DNA of 64,000 bases from Eukaryota sp. TZLM1-RC (taxonomy: Eukaryota; Metamonada: BaSk clade), in NCBI GenBank assembly GCA_040285825.1, contig JAUPSS010000001.1, positions 124,001 to 188,000 on the forward strand, in the 5' to 3' direction. Below the pieces are notes generated by a model that was given only the letters and a program-made list of their open reading frames with translations, ran no database searches and was not told where the DNA came from. Below, piece after piece: positions 1 through 12,098 of the stretch. The position numbers and the translations under genes are program-made. How positions within the stretch are numbered: position 1 is the stretch's first letter; the number at the start of each line of letters is the position of its first letter.

Positions 1-346
1 TGTTCCCAGTCTCCAATCCAATAACTACTTGGATGGGATCACCAATTACTGATTTGAATCTCTGAATCATTTTTGCCTCAGATCTTGTGCGATTAATCTC
101 AGCCCACCATCTTAGTTTCCTAAATATTTTTTGATGATAGACTTCCCAAACAATTTTATTCACAAAATTCTTTTGTTTAATATACTCCATAAATCCATCA
201 AATCTGCAGCTTTTGGAATTGATTTGGGATGAAGTTGCTTCCCATTCTGCTACAGATTTAGTCGTGTGATCATTATTTCTCAAATTTAATGAGTAATCAA
301 TTTCGTGGGGAAATTGCTTTCTTGAGGTACTTTTCCTCTTAATAAA
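1..346 (-). CDS. Fanzor-like (TnpB family) RNA-guided nuclease, partial at left edge
   Basis: An open frame of 115 codons without stops runs leftward off the window. Its start is not visible; the frame is preceded by a TAG at 347-349. The order of motifs matches the middle of Fanzor proteins. A segment reading NSKSCRFDGFMEYIKQKN is followed by the basic helix FRKLRWWAEINRTRSEAKMI and then VVIGLETGN, where the family usually has a GDWS-like strand. RuvC-I should lie upstream but I cannot find it between 350 and 900. RuvC-III and the zinc ribbon should lie to the left of the window. The sequence is clearly different from the GNGGGGPS-type copies elsewhere here, so it is a second lineage. By analogy with characterised Fanzors it would be a nuclear RNA-guided DNA nuclease carried by a transposon. 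Whether it is intact cannot be judged from this window. Confidence 0.68.
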
Positions 347-892
347 CTAATTGTTCTTTCAGTCATTTGATTAATTATACTGCTGTTTAAACATTTTTTT
401 TCCAAATTGATTGGCAAAATGCTTAATATGAGCTGAATCAATTGAATTGAGCTGATTTGAAACAAAAACAAATTGATTTGTGAACAATATGGTGAATATT
501 CCACAATCATGCAAAGAAGTTTGAAAAAATTCAGGTATATTCTAGCTGATATTGATTCCAAGTTCGCTGAAATTCCTTTACTTCCGAATAGGAAGAAGCT
601 GCTATCAAATAAGATAATAGTCTTGTTTTTTGTAGCAGGCATCCACTGGTGTTCCCTCCAATCTTATATTCTTCAAGTGTACCCATCTTCTTGAAGTTGT
701 CCATTTTGTTGACACTTTGCTTTCTGGCAAATTGGTATTTTCATTCATCTTTTGCTTTGGAAATTTTTCTACAAGTGCACATGATCTTTTACATTACTTT
801 TCATCATTAGCTGCCATGTTTGAGTTTTGTATTTAGACAGTTTGGTATATCTTTTTACACTAAATATTAATTTATTTAATAAGGAATATGAA
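347..892. other. No supported gene
   Basis: Short overlapping open frames exist on both strands but none resembles a known protein. The missing 5' part of the left-edge Fanzor-like gene should be here on the minus strand, but I see only frames broken by stops. Confidence 0.4.
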
Positions 893-1470
893 AACATGAA
901 ATACACAATTTAAACTCCACATCCTCAAAATCTGCCTCCCCTACATTAAAACAATTAATTGCTGAAGATTCAGAAAATTTCCCAAATGAAGAGAGTGAAT
1001 CAGCAATTAGTTTCACCATTCGCTTAAAAATAGAAAATACAATCCTGTTTTGCCAGTAAACACGATTGAAAATTCTTCCAGTTCTCTTTTTACAACTATG
1101 TCAAAATACTGGATGAAAGCCATAGCAGCCTTACCTTATGATCCAAGCAAGGAAGACAAAAGGGACATAAATTATTTTGGGCATGAGGATTTTCATTTAC
1201 AGAAGAAATGGATTTCGTATATTTAGCAATTTTCTATTTTTCGCCTGCAAAAAAAGGATTATTTACATCTGAGTTAACGAAATGTTCGTTAGAAGAATTA
1301 CAAGGGTCTATGGACATGGTGTCTCAAACAGTAAAACTAACATTCAAGCCGGGAACAACCAAATGACCTCTTGTCAGACTCATAGAAGCTCTGTTGTGGC
1401 GGGTACTATCAATATTGGGGTCATCAAGAATTAATTTTGGTAGCAACGGCTCAAAGTTTTGTTTATTTAA
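893..1470 (-). mobile_element. Non-LTR retrotransposon 3' fragment (family III)
   Basis: On the minus strand this is a decayed copy of the 3' third of the element at 47745-48790. It shares stretches such as the region coding for KAAMAF and the end near 893-960 (same as 25378-25470). The endonuclease part is present (GACAAGAGGTCATTTGG corresponds to TRGDL in the better copy), but stops and frameshifts interrupt it. Only the 3' end remains, as expected for 5'-truncated target-primed insertions. Confidence 0.75.
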
Positions 1471-1623
1471 TTGTAAATTTAGGTCGTCTCAAAAAAATTT
1501 CTGAAAAGTTTAAACTGTAAAGGGTCCACAACAAAAATAATCAAAAACAATGTTCCAATTTCAAGTTGAACTTCCTTCTCCTAGACTATCAGATTGACTA
1601 CAGTACCGCTTTTAGAAAAATTA

Positions 1624-4076
<2,453 letters not shown>

Positions 4077-4258
4077 TTAGTGATTAGTCATGCTGTGCTG
4101 GCAAAATATAATTGAATGACACAACAGGAAGTTGCTGAACCAATTTCCACATGGTTGTTATTCAATTAAACTCTATTCAGCACTTGACAATATGACACAA
4201 TATAATATAAGACATGGTTAACACCAAAAGAAGGGTATTTATTAAATAAAATACACAC

Positions 4259-6364
4259 TTATTCATTGTGATCATTAATAAATCGAACACAGTTTACTGC
4301 AAATAAGCTTTGGCATCTTGGACTGTTCAGTGAATGGCCTTCCTTCTCATATGTGAAACACTTAACTTCCTGTCCTCTTGACTTCAACATATGGTAAAGT
4401 GCTAAGGATTGATGAGGAGGAACTCTTTGGTCATTAAGACCCAAATGAAAGGCCACTGGAGTGGTGATTTGATCAAAAAAGTTGATGGGTGATCGTATAA
4501 TCAAATTATTGATCATTTGAATCGTAGGAAGTGCACTCACTGCAAATCCAGTTTCAACCAATGTCCAATTGGGTATGTCTGAAGTATTCAAATTGGAATA
4601 AAGGTCAACAACTGGATTGCGAACAATTGCAGAAGCAAACTCTTTTCCCCACTTACTGATCATGTGCAAGATAACAAACCCACCATGGGAACCTCCAATT
4701 AGGTGAATCTTCGTGTAATTTGGATGGGAGGAAGTGACTTTCTTTACAGCAGAGTAGGATTCATTGACATCAACGTCACCAATTCTGCCCGTAAGACTCT
4801 CTGAACACTGCTTACTGTAACCTGAGCTCCCTGGGTAATTTGGGATCAGAACAGATACTCCTGAGTCAAGAAGTGAAGCAATATAAGGTGTATAAGAACT
4901 CACTATCTGTGCTCTAGGTCCTCCATGAATAATTACAGCTAATGTGTTGGATTTAGGGAAAAGAGAACTGTTGTAGTTTGATTGTAATAACAATGAATGA
5001 AACAAATGACCATCTCTAGATTGATGGTTAATCAATTTGTGGGTAACTTTATTAGAATGTCTGAACACCGACACATTCCGACCTAAACCTACTGAAGAAG
5101 TTGGTGAAAGACAACTAGACATAATCAACAAATGAAATCTTGGTAGTGACCAGAATGAAGACTCCTTTATTAATAAAACATCATTAACAACTGAAATGAC
5201 TTCAGTGCTTGTTATCAAGTTCGTCTCCTCAAGACAGGAAAGTTCTGCCACTTGACCCGTTCTAACGCAAAGACGGAACACTGCTTTACGGAAGGGTAGT
5301 TCAGAGGTAAAGAAGATGAACAAACCATCGCTTGAATAACAAAAATAGGGCAAAACAGTAGTCCAAATGCCTTGAACTTTATTGTGATTAGCAGATTCAT
5401 TTGATTTAGATTTAGACACCGGCAATAACGTTTTGAAATCACGAATTTTGTGCTCATTGGTTAAATTAACTTGAATTAAGCTACAAATTCCTTGATGTAC
5501 TTCACCATCTCCCTTCAAATAAACAATCCTCTTCCCACATGGTGACCATCTAGGTGACCTGGCATTCTCAGCAGGAGGAGATATAGGGATGAGGGAAACA
5601 TGCTGCATAGGAGTAGATGGTAGTTGACAAAGATAAACTCGAGAGGGAGTGTTTGGGCAGCCATGAAAACCTCTGTTGGAACCCCCTCTTGTGAAGAGAG
5701 AAAGTGAGGAGAGAGCAATCATAGAACCATCTGGAGAGGGAACGGCGTCAACTGGGATAATGTCTTGTGTGGAGAGCTTAACCTGCCACGTGGACTTTGT
5801 TTCTAAATCACAGATCCACAGAGCAGGGTTCCTTGACTCAGATGACTCTCCTAGAGTTGGTTTGTGGATAAAGGCATCAAGGTTGTCAAGAAAGTCTTTG
5901 GGGAGGGTGGAAGGTTCATCTGCAACAAAAAGCAATTGGTGAGAGTTAATCCAGTGGAAGACACCTGATCGCACAAGAGGTCCAGTAGTATGGATTTTGG
6001 AAGATGTTGGGTGTGAGATAGAGAATAAATACCTAGTTGAATAAAAATCAAAAATATAATCAGAATCAACCTGACGAAGATAACAAAAGATACCATCACA
6101 ATTGGATTCAGAGAGAGAAAGGAATCCTGAGGGAGCGGGTGCGAAGGGTGAGGAGTTTAAAAACTCACCGTTTGATGTAGATGACACAGTTACATGCGAA
6201 ACAAAGGATGATGTTGTGTTAAGGTTTATGTCTTGCTGCTCCTCGCAAAGAAGTACCTTGGCTGTTATTGATTCCATGCTACGGTCAACAGAAAGCGTAG
6301 CAGTAGATGGTATAGGATGGGAGAATAAGTCACGACAAAAGGCTTTACATCTATTAAGGTCCAT
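4259..6364 (-). CDS. APEH: Acylaminoacyl-peptidase (APEH), S9C prolyl-oligopeptidase family
   Basis: A serine peptidase that removes N-acylated amino acids from blocked peptides in the cytosol. From the first convincing ATG at 6364 it is 701 residues, close to the 732 of vertebrate APEH. The N-terminal half would form the beta-propeller and is weakly conserved. The catalytic domain is clear: HGGPRAQ (oxyanion region), the nucleophile in IGGSHGGF near residue 558, the family pattern NPVVD...TSDIPNW, the acid in LNDQRVP near 645 and the histidine in EGHSL near 676. The frame stays open upstream to 6484 but without an ATG, and that extension runs into the tail of a Fanzor relic, so I exclude it. 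CDC48 lies 242 nt downstream on the same strand. Confidence 0.93.
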   Translation of the reverse strand: MDLNRCKAFCRDLFSHPIPSTATLSVDRSMESITAKVLLCEEQQDINLNTTSSFVSHVTVSSTSNGEFLNSSPFAPAPSGFLSLSESNCDGIFCYLRQVDSDYIFDFYSTRYLFSISHPTSSKIHTTGPLVRSGVFHWINSHQLLFVADEPSTLPKDFLDNLDAFIHKPTLGESSESRNPALWICDLETKSTWQVKLSTQDIIPVDAVPSPDGSMIALSSLSLFTRGGSNRGFHGCPNTPSRVYLCQLPSTPMQHVSLIPISPPAENARSPRWSPCGKRIVYLKGDGEVHQGICSLIQVNLTNEHKIRDFKTLLPVSKSKSNESANHNKVQGIWTTVLPYFCYSSDGLFIFFTSELPFRKAVFRLCVRTGQVAELSCLEETNLITSTEVISVVNDVLLIKESSFWSLPRFHLLIMSSCLSPTSSVGLGRNVSVFRHSNKVTHKLINHQSRDGHLFHSLLLQSNYNSSLFPKSNTLAVIIHGGPRAQIVSSYTPYIASLLDSGVSVLIPNYPGSSGYSKQCSESLTGRIGDVDVNESYSAVKKVTSSHPNYTKIHLIGGSHGGFVILHMISKWGKEFASAIVRNPVVDLYSNLNTSDIPNWTLVETGFAVSALPTIQMINNLIIRSPINFFDQITTPVAFHLGLNDQRVPPHQSLALYHMLKSRGQEVKCFTYEKEGHSLNSPRCQSLFAVNCVRFINDHNE

Positions 6365-6454
6365 TGTTACAGATTTGACAAAGAGGGAAGGAGTTGAAGA
6401 CTCTTCAATGAAAGAAGAGTTTTTTCTATTACTTTTTGAGTCATTTTTTTTTGA

Positions 6455-6753
6455 GTTTTCATTTGAAATGGATACTTTCGTCAAGCATCATTCAAACTTA
6501 TTCCAAGAACTTTCATTCTTGGTGAGATCGTCCACAGACGTTCTAGAATCCTCGAATAATGGACCACCACTCTCAGTGAGCCCATTTCTCCTCTAGAACA
6601 ATACGTAGCTGTGAAGCTAGTTTCTTTGTGGTCTCTGCGATGCTTCTGGTCTTGTTCCATAGTAGTGCTCACTAATTGCAATTGATTTAATTGCTGATTT
6701 AGTGATGCAGAAATGTCTCTAGACCATGATTGATTACATTGCGAACAACTGTT
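6455..6753 (-). pseudogene. Fanzor relic, 3' fragment (copy D)
   Basis: Only the last part of a Fanzor remains. The zinc-ribbon pair SCSQC is followed by the RuvC-III motif WSRDISAS; then a shift in frame precedes the tail coding for GTRPEASQRP. The ~190 nt after the coding end match copies B (34375-34545) and C (43859-44040) closely, down to CATTTCAAATGAAAAC. The 5' break is sharp near 6753, where the sequence changes to unrelated frames. The relic ends about 90 nt upstream of the APEH start codon on the same strand. Confidence 0.85.
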
Positions 6754-7321
6754 ATTTTTTTGTTTTTGCATACGAGTGGAAGAAGTTAAGCTTCCACGAC
6801 ACAAGATCATCAGCAAAAAGCTGCTGGTAGTTGCCTTGCAGATGGTGGCAGTTTGCATCCACTAATTGTTGGAGAGGCCTACTAGTGGGTAGCGCATGAT
6901 TACGACCTGTTCTTGACAAGAACAAGACAGCAAGCGGCCATGATGTAGAGATTCGCTCGAGCTTCTCATACACATGGCCTTTGCAAGGTCTGTTGAATGG
7001 TTGTCTGACTTTTGAATCAGAGATTTGCCACAAAGTCAATACACTTGATCCAGAATTGATGGTGAGTCAGGAAATGACTGTCTTCAGGGAAACGTACAGC
7101 AAAAACTCCAGGTGAACCATGATGGTCACCTTGGTCAGCTGTCCATCAACATAGTCACATACTGGCTGCTCAAAGAACTGATGAAAGGAGCAGGCACGTG
7201 TCCATGACTGTATAGAGCTTACTGAAAATGGCAGGTGCAGACAATGAGAAATGATTGATTTTTCAGTTTCAGTTACTTTTAAGATTTGGTTTATTTTCAA
7301 CTCCTTACATCCACAAAACAA
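6752..7321 (-). other. Two unrecognised open frames upstream of Fanzor relic D
   Basis: Minus-strand frames at 7321-7067 (84 codons) and 7039-6752 (95 codons) are richer in G+C than the surroundings and look protein-like (for example FADDLVSWKLNFF), but I recognise no family. They may be a decayed host gene or another mobile element cut by relic D. Confidence 0.3.
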
Positions 7322-8174
7322 TAAAACATGTTAAATGTACCATGTAGCGAGAATTTTTTGACTAAAAGTGAATCTATGTCGCTGATCAATCATAATCAGC
7401 TGCTCCAAAGAATACAAAAAACCCTGTTTTAAAAATACAGCAAGAATAAAAGCAAACCTAAAAACTACTGTATCTGTATTCCCAGGTGTGTAAACAAACC
7501 TTAATAATCCTGATAAAAATAAATGAATTCCATTTTATTGCCAATAATATGGATCAAGGAAAGTTGCAGAATCAGCTGTTGTTCTGAGAAATCAGTCATG
7601 ACAAGTGTTACAAAAATTGATGAAGATGCTTAAGCCTGCACTGATAGATTTAATTTAATAGGTAGAGTAACAAAACAGGTAGAATTTTTAAAAGGTAGAA
7701 TGTTTTTTTGTGTTGGTTAATTGAGATTGGTAACTGCAACAAAGTGCCAGGGAAAAGGAGGAAGGAGAAAAGTAGTTCAAAAAAGCTGTTTGACAAAACC
7801 CACGAATTAATCATTGTTTATAGAAACAGGAAATGAAATAATGATATATTAAATACGCTTTATTAATAACAAAAACACACTTTTTTGTATTAACAATGAA
7901 CATGATATACTGAGCTTAAAACATTTTCAAACCACCTCGCATGGTGTTTTTCGATGATTCTGCTCCATCAGAGAATCATTGCAGGATTCTTTTACAGAAA
8001 AGTTGCGGTACGAGCAATTGAGAGCTTGAAATGCTTATTCTTTACAGATGGCTTTCATGTTAGACTTTAGAATGAGCAATCTATTCATCAATAAAATGCA
8101 ACAACTTGCATCTTTTACTGTTGCATAAACTTCAAAAGGAAAGGATTCAACCAATATATCTAAAATTTGACAAT
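7322..8174. other. Intergenic, no gene seen
   Basis: AT-rich sequence with stops in all frames; no recognisable repeat or RNA gene. Confidence 0.5.
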
Positions 8175-8570
8175 TGTTGCCTTAAGTCTTAGGGATAAAG
8201 GAAAGTTGATTTGTTTTAAAAGCCTTAAAACACCAGCACTGCTTCTTTTTATTTTCAAAATAAATCAGCTTATATGAATATGGAAAAAAAAATTATTAAG
8301 AAATAACTAAATAATTATAAACATCGATACTTAGCTTCGCTTCCTAATTCTATAGCTACCGCTAGGGCACTTAGGGGCTGTACACTTATTGGAGGTTCCT
8401 TGACGTTGACTAGTGGTACGTTTACCAATTTTCTTATTATTCTAACTAAACAACTTGTAAGCTTTTAAATGTTTAACTGAATGGAGTGAATCTTCTCTTG
8501 TCTCACCCCCAAACCATTGAACAGTACAGATACGGACTGAGGCAGAGTTATATTTTGCGAGGTTTGAATA
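8175..8570 (-). mobile_element. Ty3/gypsy-type element, 3' end fragment with 64-nt LTR
   Basis: A 64-nt LTR-like block (8175-8238, starting TGTTGCC and ending CCAGCA) adjoins a purine-rich tract on the minus strand. Next comes a decayed coding tail that aligns with the integrase C-terminus of the large element at 11751-18610. On the minus strand the order is CTVQWFGGE, then LHSVKHLKAYKLFS, then a Lys/Arg/Ser/Thr-rich tail. It shows what the tail at 11938-12086 plus 14306-14400 looked like before a second element landed there. Confidence 0.72.
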
Positions 8571-9047
8571 GTTCTGGTTTTCATTTTTTCTCTCAAATCC
8601 AAACCCAAATAAAACAGTTTTGGAAGGAAATTTTCAACTTTTTGTTTTCTGACAGAAATTGTTCAATTCAACTCAAGTTACTTAATTACCTAATACAATT
8701 TTCTCAAAAATCTTTAACAATAGTACTAAAAGGTAATCACCCATTTTCTGCAAATATCATCATTTTTTCCTCAATTCACACGACTATATAGACATCTTTT
8801 TTAGCCCAGCATAACCCAGGCTTTCATAAACTCTTGTTCTTTGGTTTTATAAGTTTCATGTATACTCAAATGAATGCTACTTCATTTTTTCAAACACAGC
8901 AAGCTAGCTATGTTTTGCCAGTTAGAGCATAACGATTTTTAGCAAATAAAAATTAAACAACACGTATGCTTTTGACATTTAATTTGAACTAACTGTATTT
9001 AAAACCATTTCCACCATCTACACAACTAACCACTTAATCCTCCTTAT
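8571..9047. other. Intergenic region upstream of RCL1
   Basis: Very AT-rich. It must hold the RCL1 promoter, but no specific element can be named. Confidence 0.4.
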
Positions 9048-10127
9048 ATGCTTGCCAAACCCCCAGTACTTAAGTATACTGGACATCGCTTCTTCGATAT
9101 CAGAATATGTACAGCTGTACTTGCTCGCCGACCTATTGTAATTGATCGAATCAGAGATGATGACGAAGCCCCTGGATTAACAGATGGTGAAGTCCTCCTA
9201 CTTCGTTTGATTGAACGACTCACCAACAACACAACTGTCAGAATCAATATTACTGGTACTAGGGTCTTCGTTAAGCCAGGTATCATTATTGGAGGTTCAT
9301 TTACCTTTGACACGTCAGCACATAGGTCAATGGGGTATTACATTCCTTCAATATTGCTGCTGTCAGCCTTTAGCAAACAACCTACCGAGGTTGTACTTTC
9401 TGGAATAACTGATGGTTTGGATGATGATCCATCTGTTGAGTATTTTGTTCAATCAATAGTTCCATTAGTTCAACAATTTGGTTTAGACTTTGCAAGAATT
9501 CAAGTGAAGTCCAGGGGGTTTCCTCCACTGGGCGGAGGAGAGGTCATTGTTTCTGGACGACCTGTCCGTGAGTTGACACCTATTAGCTACCTTAAGAGGG
9601 GAGAGATTAAGCAAGTAAGAGGAACTGTCACTGCTTGTAGAATATCACCTGCTGTGCCCTCTAGATTGATCCTAACGGCAAGAGAGCAACTCTCACAGAA
9701 GTTTTCCGATGTTTACATCTCTACTAACCATGTTAAAGGAGCTGAAGCTGGTAGATCCCCTGGAGCTTCCATTTGCCTCACTGCTGAATCGAAAAAGGGT
9801 TCTCTACTCTCTGTCTGGGCTTCTCTGGGTCCTGGTCAAGCACCTGAAGAACTGTCAGAGCTTGCCGGCAAGAAGCTTCGACACTTAGTCAAACAAGGAG
9901 GAGTCATTGATAGCCATGCTCAGCCATGGACTCTGTTGTTGATGTTGTTTTGTAAAACCAGTAGAAGCACAGTCAAGCTTAGTCATGTCTCTCGGCGTGG
10001 TCTTGAAGTTATTTCTCTGGCACAAAGTACTTTTGGTATCAACTTTGAAATCAAGGAGGAAAGTGATCACGTGTTGGTTTCTGTTTTAGGATTGGGATTA
10101 CCAAATTATGCCCGTGTATCTTGTTAG
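9048..10127 (+). CDS. RCL1: RNA 3'-terminal phosphate cyclase-like protein (18S rRNA processing)
   Basis: RCL1 belongs to the RNA cyclase fold but acts in the small-subunit processome with BMS1, cleaving pre-18S rRNA in the nucleolus. The 359-residue single-exon frame covers the whole family length (human about 373). Family landmarks are visible: a Tyr-Thr-Gly-His start to the fold, RDDDEAPGLTDGE, GGSFTFD, GYYIPSILLL, GITDGLDDDPSV, RGFPPLGGGEV, RGTVTACRISP, HVKGAEAGRSPG and a C-terminal region ending GLGLPNYARVSC. The catalytic histidine of true cyclases near the C-terminus is not evident, as in other RCL1 proteins. It ends 70 nt from the end of CAPZB (convergent). Confidence 0.95.
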   Translation: MLAKPPVLKYTGHRFFDIRICTAVLARRPIVIDRIRDDDEAPGLTDGEVLLLRLIERLTNNTTVRINITGTRVFVKPGIIIGGSFTFDTSAHRSMGYYIPSILLLSAFSKQPTEVVLSGITDGLDDDPSVEYFVQSIVPLVQQFGLDFARIQVKSRGFPPLGGGEVIVSGRPVRELTPISYLKRGEIKQVRGTVTACRISPAVPSRLILTAREQLSQKFSDVYISTNHVKGAEAGRSPGASICLTAESKKGSLLSVWASLGPGQAPEELSELAGKKLRHLVKQGGVIDSHAQPWTLLLMLFCKTSRSTVKLSHVSRRGLEVISLAQSTFGINFEIKEESDHVLVSVLGLGLPNYARVSC

Positions 10128-10197
10128 TTTTTTTTAATTTGAAATAGCTAAACTTTATAGTGAAACATTACATATACAATCATTTATATAAATAATA

Positions 10198-11004
10198 TTA
10201 AGCTACTTTTCTAGACAACAAAGCATTACGAAGATCGGTGATCATGGCGTCTCTCTTGATTTCTGGTGCTTCTCTGTGCAAAGAGGTCAAAATGTCACGT
10301 GATCGATCAAAATAAACACCTTCCAACTGATCTCTCATCATATTCTCCATGTTTTCTACCATACTGCCCATGTTCGATACATGAGTATGGATACCACTGA
10401 CAGCCATGGTACTGCTGTTCTTTCGAGTAAGAGTTCCTTCCAGGTCGAGCTGCCCAGTCTTGGTGCTGGTGGTCTTCAGGGTTAACAGAATGGTGGAATC
10501 CAATTGGTAATGAAATTTCTTATGTTCCTTTGGCGTAATGGTAAAAACATGGACAGAGTCCCAATTGCCGAGACTAATTGGGGAATCAGGGTCGACTTCC
10601 TTCTTGATAAGGACACAAGCACCAATTCCTCCGTCAACTTGGTCATGTTCCCACAGATAAACAGAAGAATAACCCCCTTCAAAGTAAAGATGGCGGTAAG
10701 TGTCAAAGGCATCATTTGCGGCAACCTCGATTTTGCGGATAGCTTCAGATGGCCTCACACCATCGGGAAGATCAGGGAAGTAGTCGTTGGAGAAGGGGGA
10801 TCGATGAGAATCTCCATCACGGTTGAAATCACAACACAGGAATTGTTTGTTGGCCGTAGAATCGTTCTTGAGAACGAGTGGTTGATCCACTAAGGGAAGT
10901 AACTGTACAGCAGCTTCATCCGAAATAAGCTCAAGTACATTATCAAGATGTGTTTGAACCTCCGATGGTGGGAGTCTTTGAAGTAAACTGAGGGCAGGTT
11001 CCAT
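10198..11004 (-). CDS. CAPZB: F-actin-capping protein subunit beta
   Basis: The beta subunit of the heterodimer that caps barbed ends of actin filaments. At 268 residues in one exon it matches the family (272-277). Conserved blocks are LLQRLPP at the start, CDFNRDGDSHRSPFSN, KIEVAANDAFDTYRHLYFEGG, SSVYLWE, CVLIKKE, WDSVHVF and GTLTRKN. The C-terminal amphipathic tentacle that binds actin is short and ends LRNALLSRKVA. The ATG at 11004 fits the family start. The alpha subunit is not in the window. Confidence 0.96.
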   Translation of the reverse strand: MEPALSLLQRLPPSEVQTHLDNVLELISDEAAVQLLPLVDQPLVLKNDSTANKQFLCCDFNRDGDSHRSPFSNDYFPDLPDGVRPSEAIRKIEVAANDAFDTYRHLYFEGGYSSVYLWEHDQVDGGIGACVLIKKEVDPDSPISLGNWDSVHVFTITPKEHKKFHYQLDSTILLTLKTTSTKTGQLDLEGTLTRKNSSTMAVSGIHTHVSNMGSMVENMENMMRDQLEGVYFDRSRDILTSLHREAPEIKRDAMITDLRNALLSRKVA

Positions 11005-11349
11005 TCTTATAGATAAATATGTGAAGCTTCAAATTGTGAGAATTAAAAAACATAAATTGTAAAATCTTTTGTCTTCATTCCGTTTACAATTTCGATTTTT
11101 GGAAGAATTGGTAAGATAGGTCAAAAGTTTCTTGATTTTTTTGCCAAGTTATGTTTTGAACGTAACAGATTATTTAACATCTCCATTTGGCGTAATAGAA
11201 GCATCTTTGCTTTATTTCGAAGCTTTCCCAAATACTTGCCTCAGATATTCAAAAAGTTATATAGAAGTGTATGGGTAGATGTGATGAATTTTTCTTCTTA
11301 TAAGTTTCAGCTCTTAGCTGTATGTTGTCACTCTATAATAATAATAAAT

Positions 11350-11750
11350 AAATTGTAAATATTTTATTACTTTTAGAAGCAAGGTTCACGATGCTGTAAG
11401 AGACCAGTTATATTGTATGTGTAAATCTCATAGAATTGAATCCTTCTTGGAACCTCTATTGTTAAATCTGTTTGATGCTGAAGATGATTTTCATAAGAAT
11501 AATAGAAGTGATGTAATATTACCTGGATTAGATGGAAGCTTCATTTTGTTGGATGTAATGTCTGTTGATCCTTGTAATGCCTCAAATGAAAGGCTTGTTA
11601 TTTCTGACATTCATAATCCTCTTTCAAATACTGAAAATTTCAAAATCAAAAAATACAATGAACCTTTATCCAAATTGTCCAACCAACAACATGCAAAATA
11701 AAATTTCTGTATGCATTTGTATTTTTTCTATTTGGCTCATTTGCTCCCAC
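11350..11750 (+). mobile_element. Non-LTR retrotransposon 3' part (family I), left half
   Basis: The sequence codes for SKVHDAVRDQLYCMCKSHRI and the endonuclease segment RSDVILPGLDGSFILLD, with the D...D spacing of the restriction-like endonucleases of R2-group elements. The same family lies at 46979-47690 and 61867-62395. It is cut at 11750 by a Ty3/gypsy element; the rest continues at 18615. It is 5'-truncated near 11350. Confidence 0.82.
11747..11750. repeat. Left target-site duplication (CCAC) of the gypsy-type element
   Basis: CCAC precedes the left LTR and is repeated at 18611-18614 directly after the right LTR. Four-base duplications are typical of Ty3/gypsy integration. Confidence 0.6.
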
Positions 11751-11831
11751 TGTTGCCTCAGGTTGCAAAAGTGGCTGAGATAAAGATAATTTATTTTCTA
11801 TTCATATTATAAAAGCCTAAAGGCGCAAATA
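11751..11831 (-). repeat. 3' LTR of the gypsy-type element (81 nt)
   Basis: Starts TGTTGCCTCAGG and ends GGCGCAAATA on the plus strand. By eye it differs from the other LTR at 6 of 81 positions, so the insertion is not recent. Confidence 0.85.
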
Positions 11832-11850
11832 CTGCTTCTTCCCCTTTTTC
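11832..11850 (-). promoter_or_regulatory. Polypurine tract of the gypsy-type element
   Basis: On the minus strand this reads GAAAAAGGGGAAGAAGCAG, directly next to the 3' LTR, the expected place for the plus-strand primer. Confidence 0.7.
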
Positions 11851-11937
11851 AAAGTTAATAGGCCTATATAAATATGAACTAAACTATTACAAATAACTAA
11901 ATAACTACAAATAATCTAAACTAAACTAAAATAAGAA

Positions 11938-12086
11938 TTAGCATCATTTCCTAATTCTAGTACTGCTTCTAGGCCTCTTGTAAGGCGTAGAGTTATTGGA
12001 GGTACTTTTACGTGGACCAGTAGTACATTTTCTAATTTTCTTGTTATTCCTACTGAACAACTTGTAAGCTTCTGAATGTTGAACTG
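11938..12086 (-). pseudogene. Detached C-terminal tail of the gypsy-type integrase
   Basis: Minus-strand frame coding for SVQHSEAYKLFSRNNKKI and a Lys/Arg/Ser/Thr-rich end. It continues the integrase frame broken at 14306; the second gypsy copy at 8340-8560 shows the uninterrupted order. Confidence 0.75.
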
Positions 12087-12098
12087 AATGGAGAGGTT
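12087..12098. repeat. Left copy of 12-bp target-site duplication
   Basis: AATGGAGAGGTT here is repeated exactly at 14307-14318, flanking the inserted non-LTR element. The related gypsy copy at 8480 has the site only once. Confidence 0.9.

Noticed and set aside
4259-6484. Longer APEH with 40 extra N-terminal residues
   Set aside because: The extension has no ATG and reaches into the Fanzor relic D tail; the ATG at 6364 fits better.
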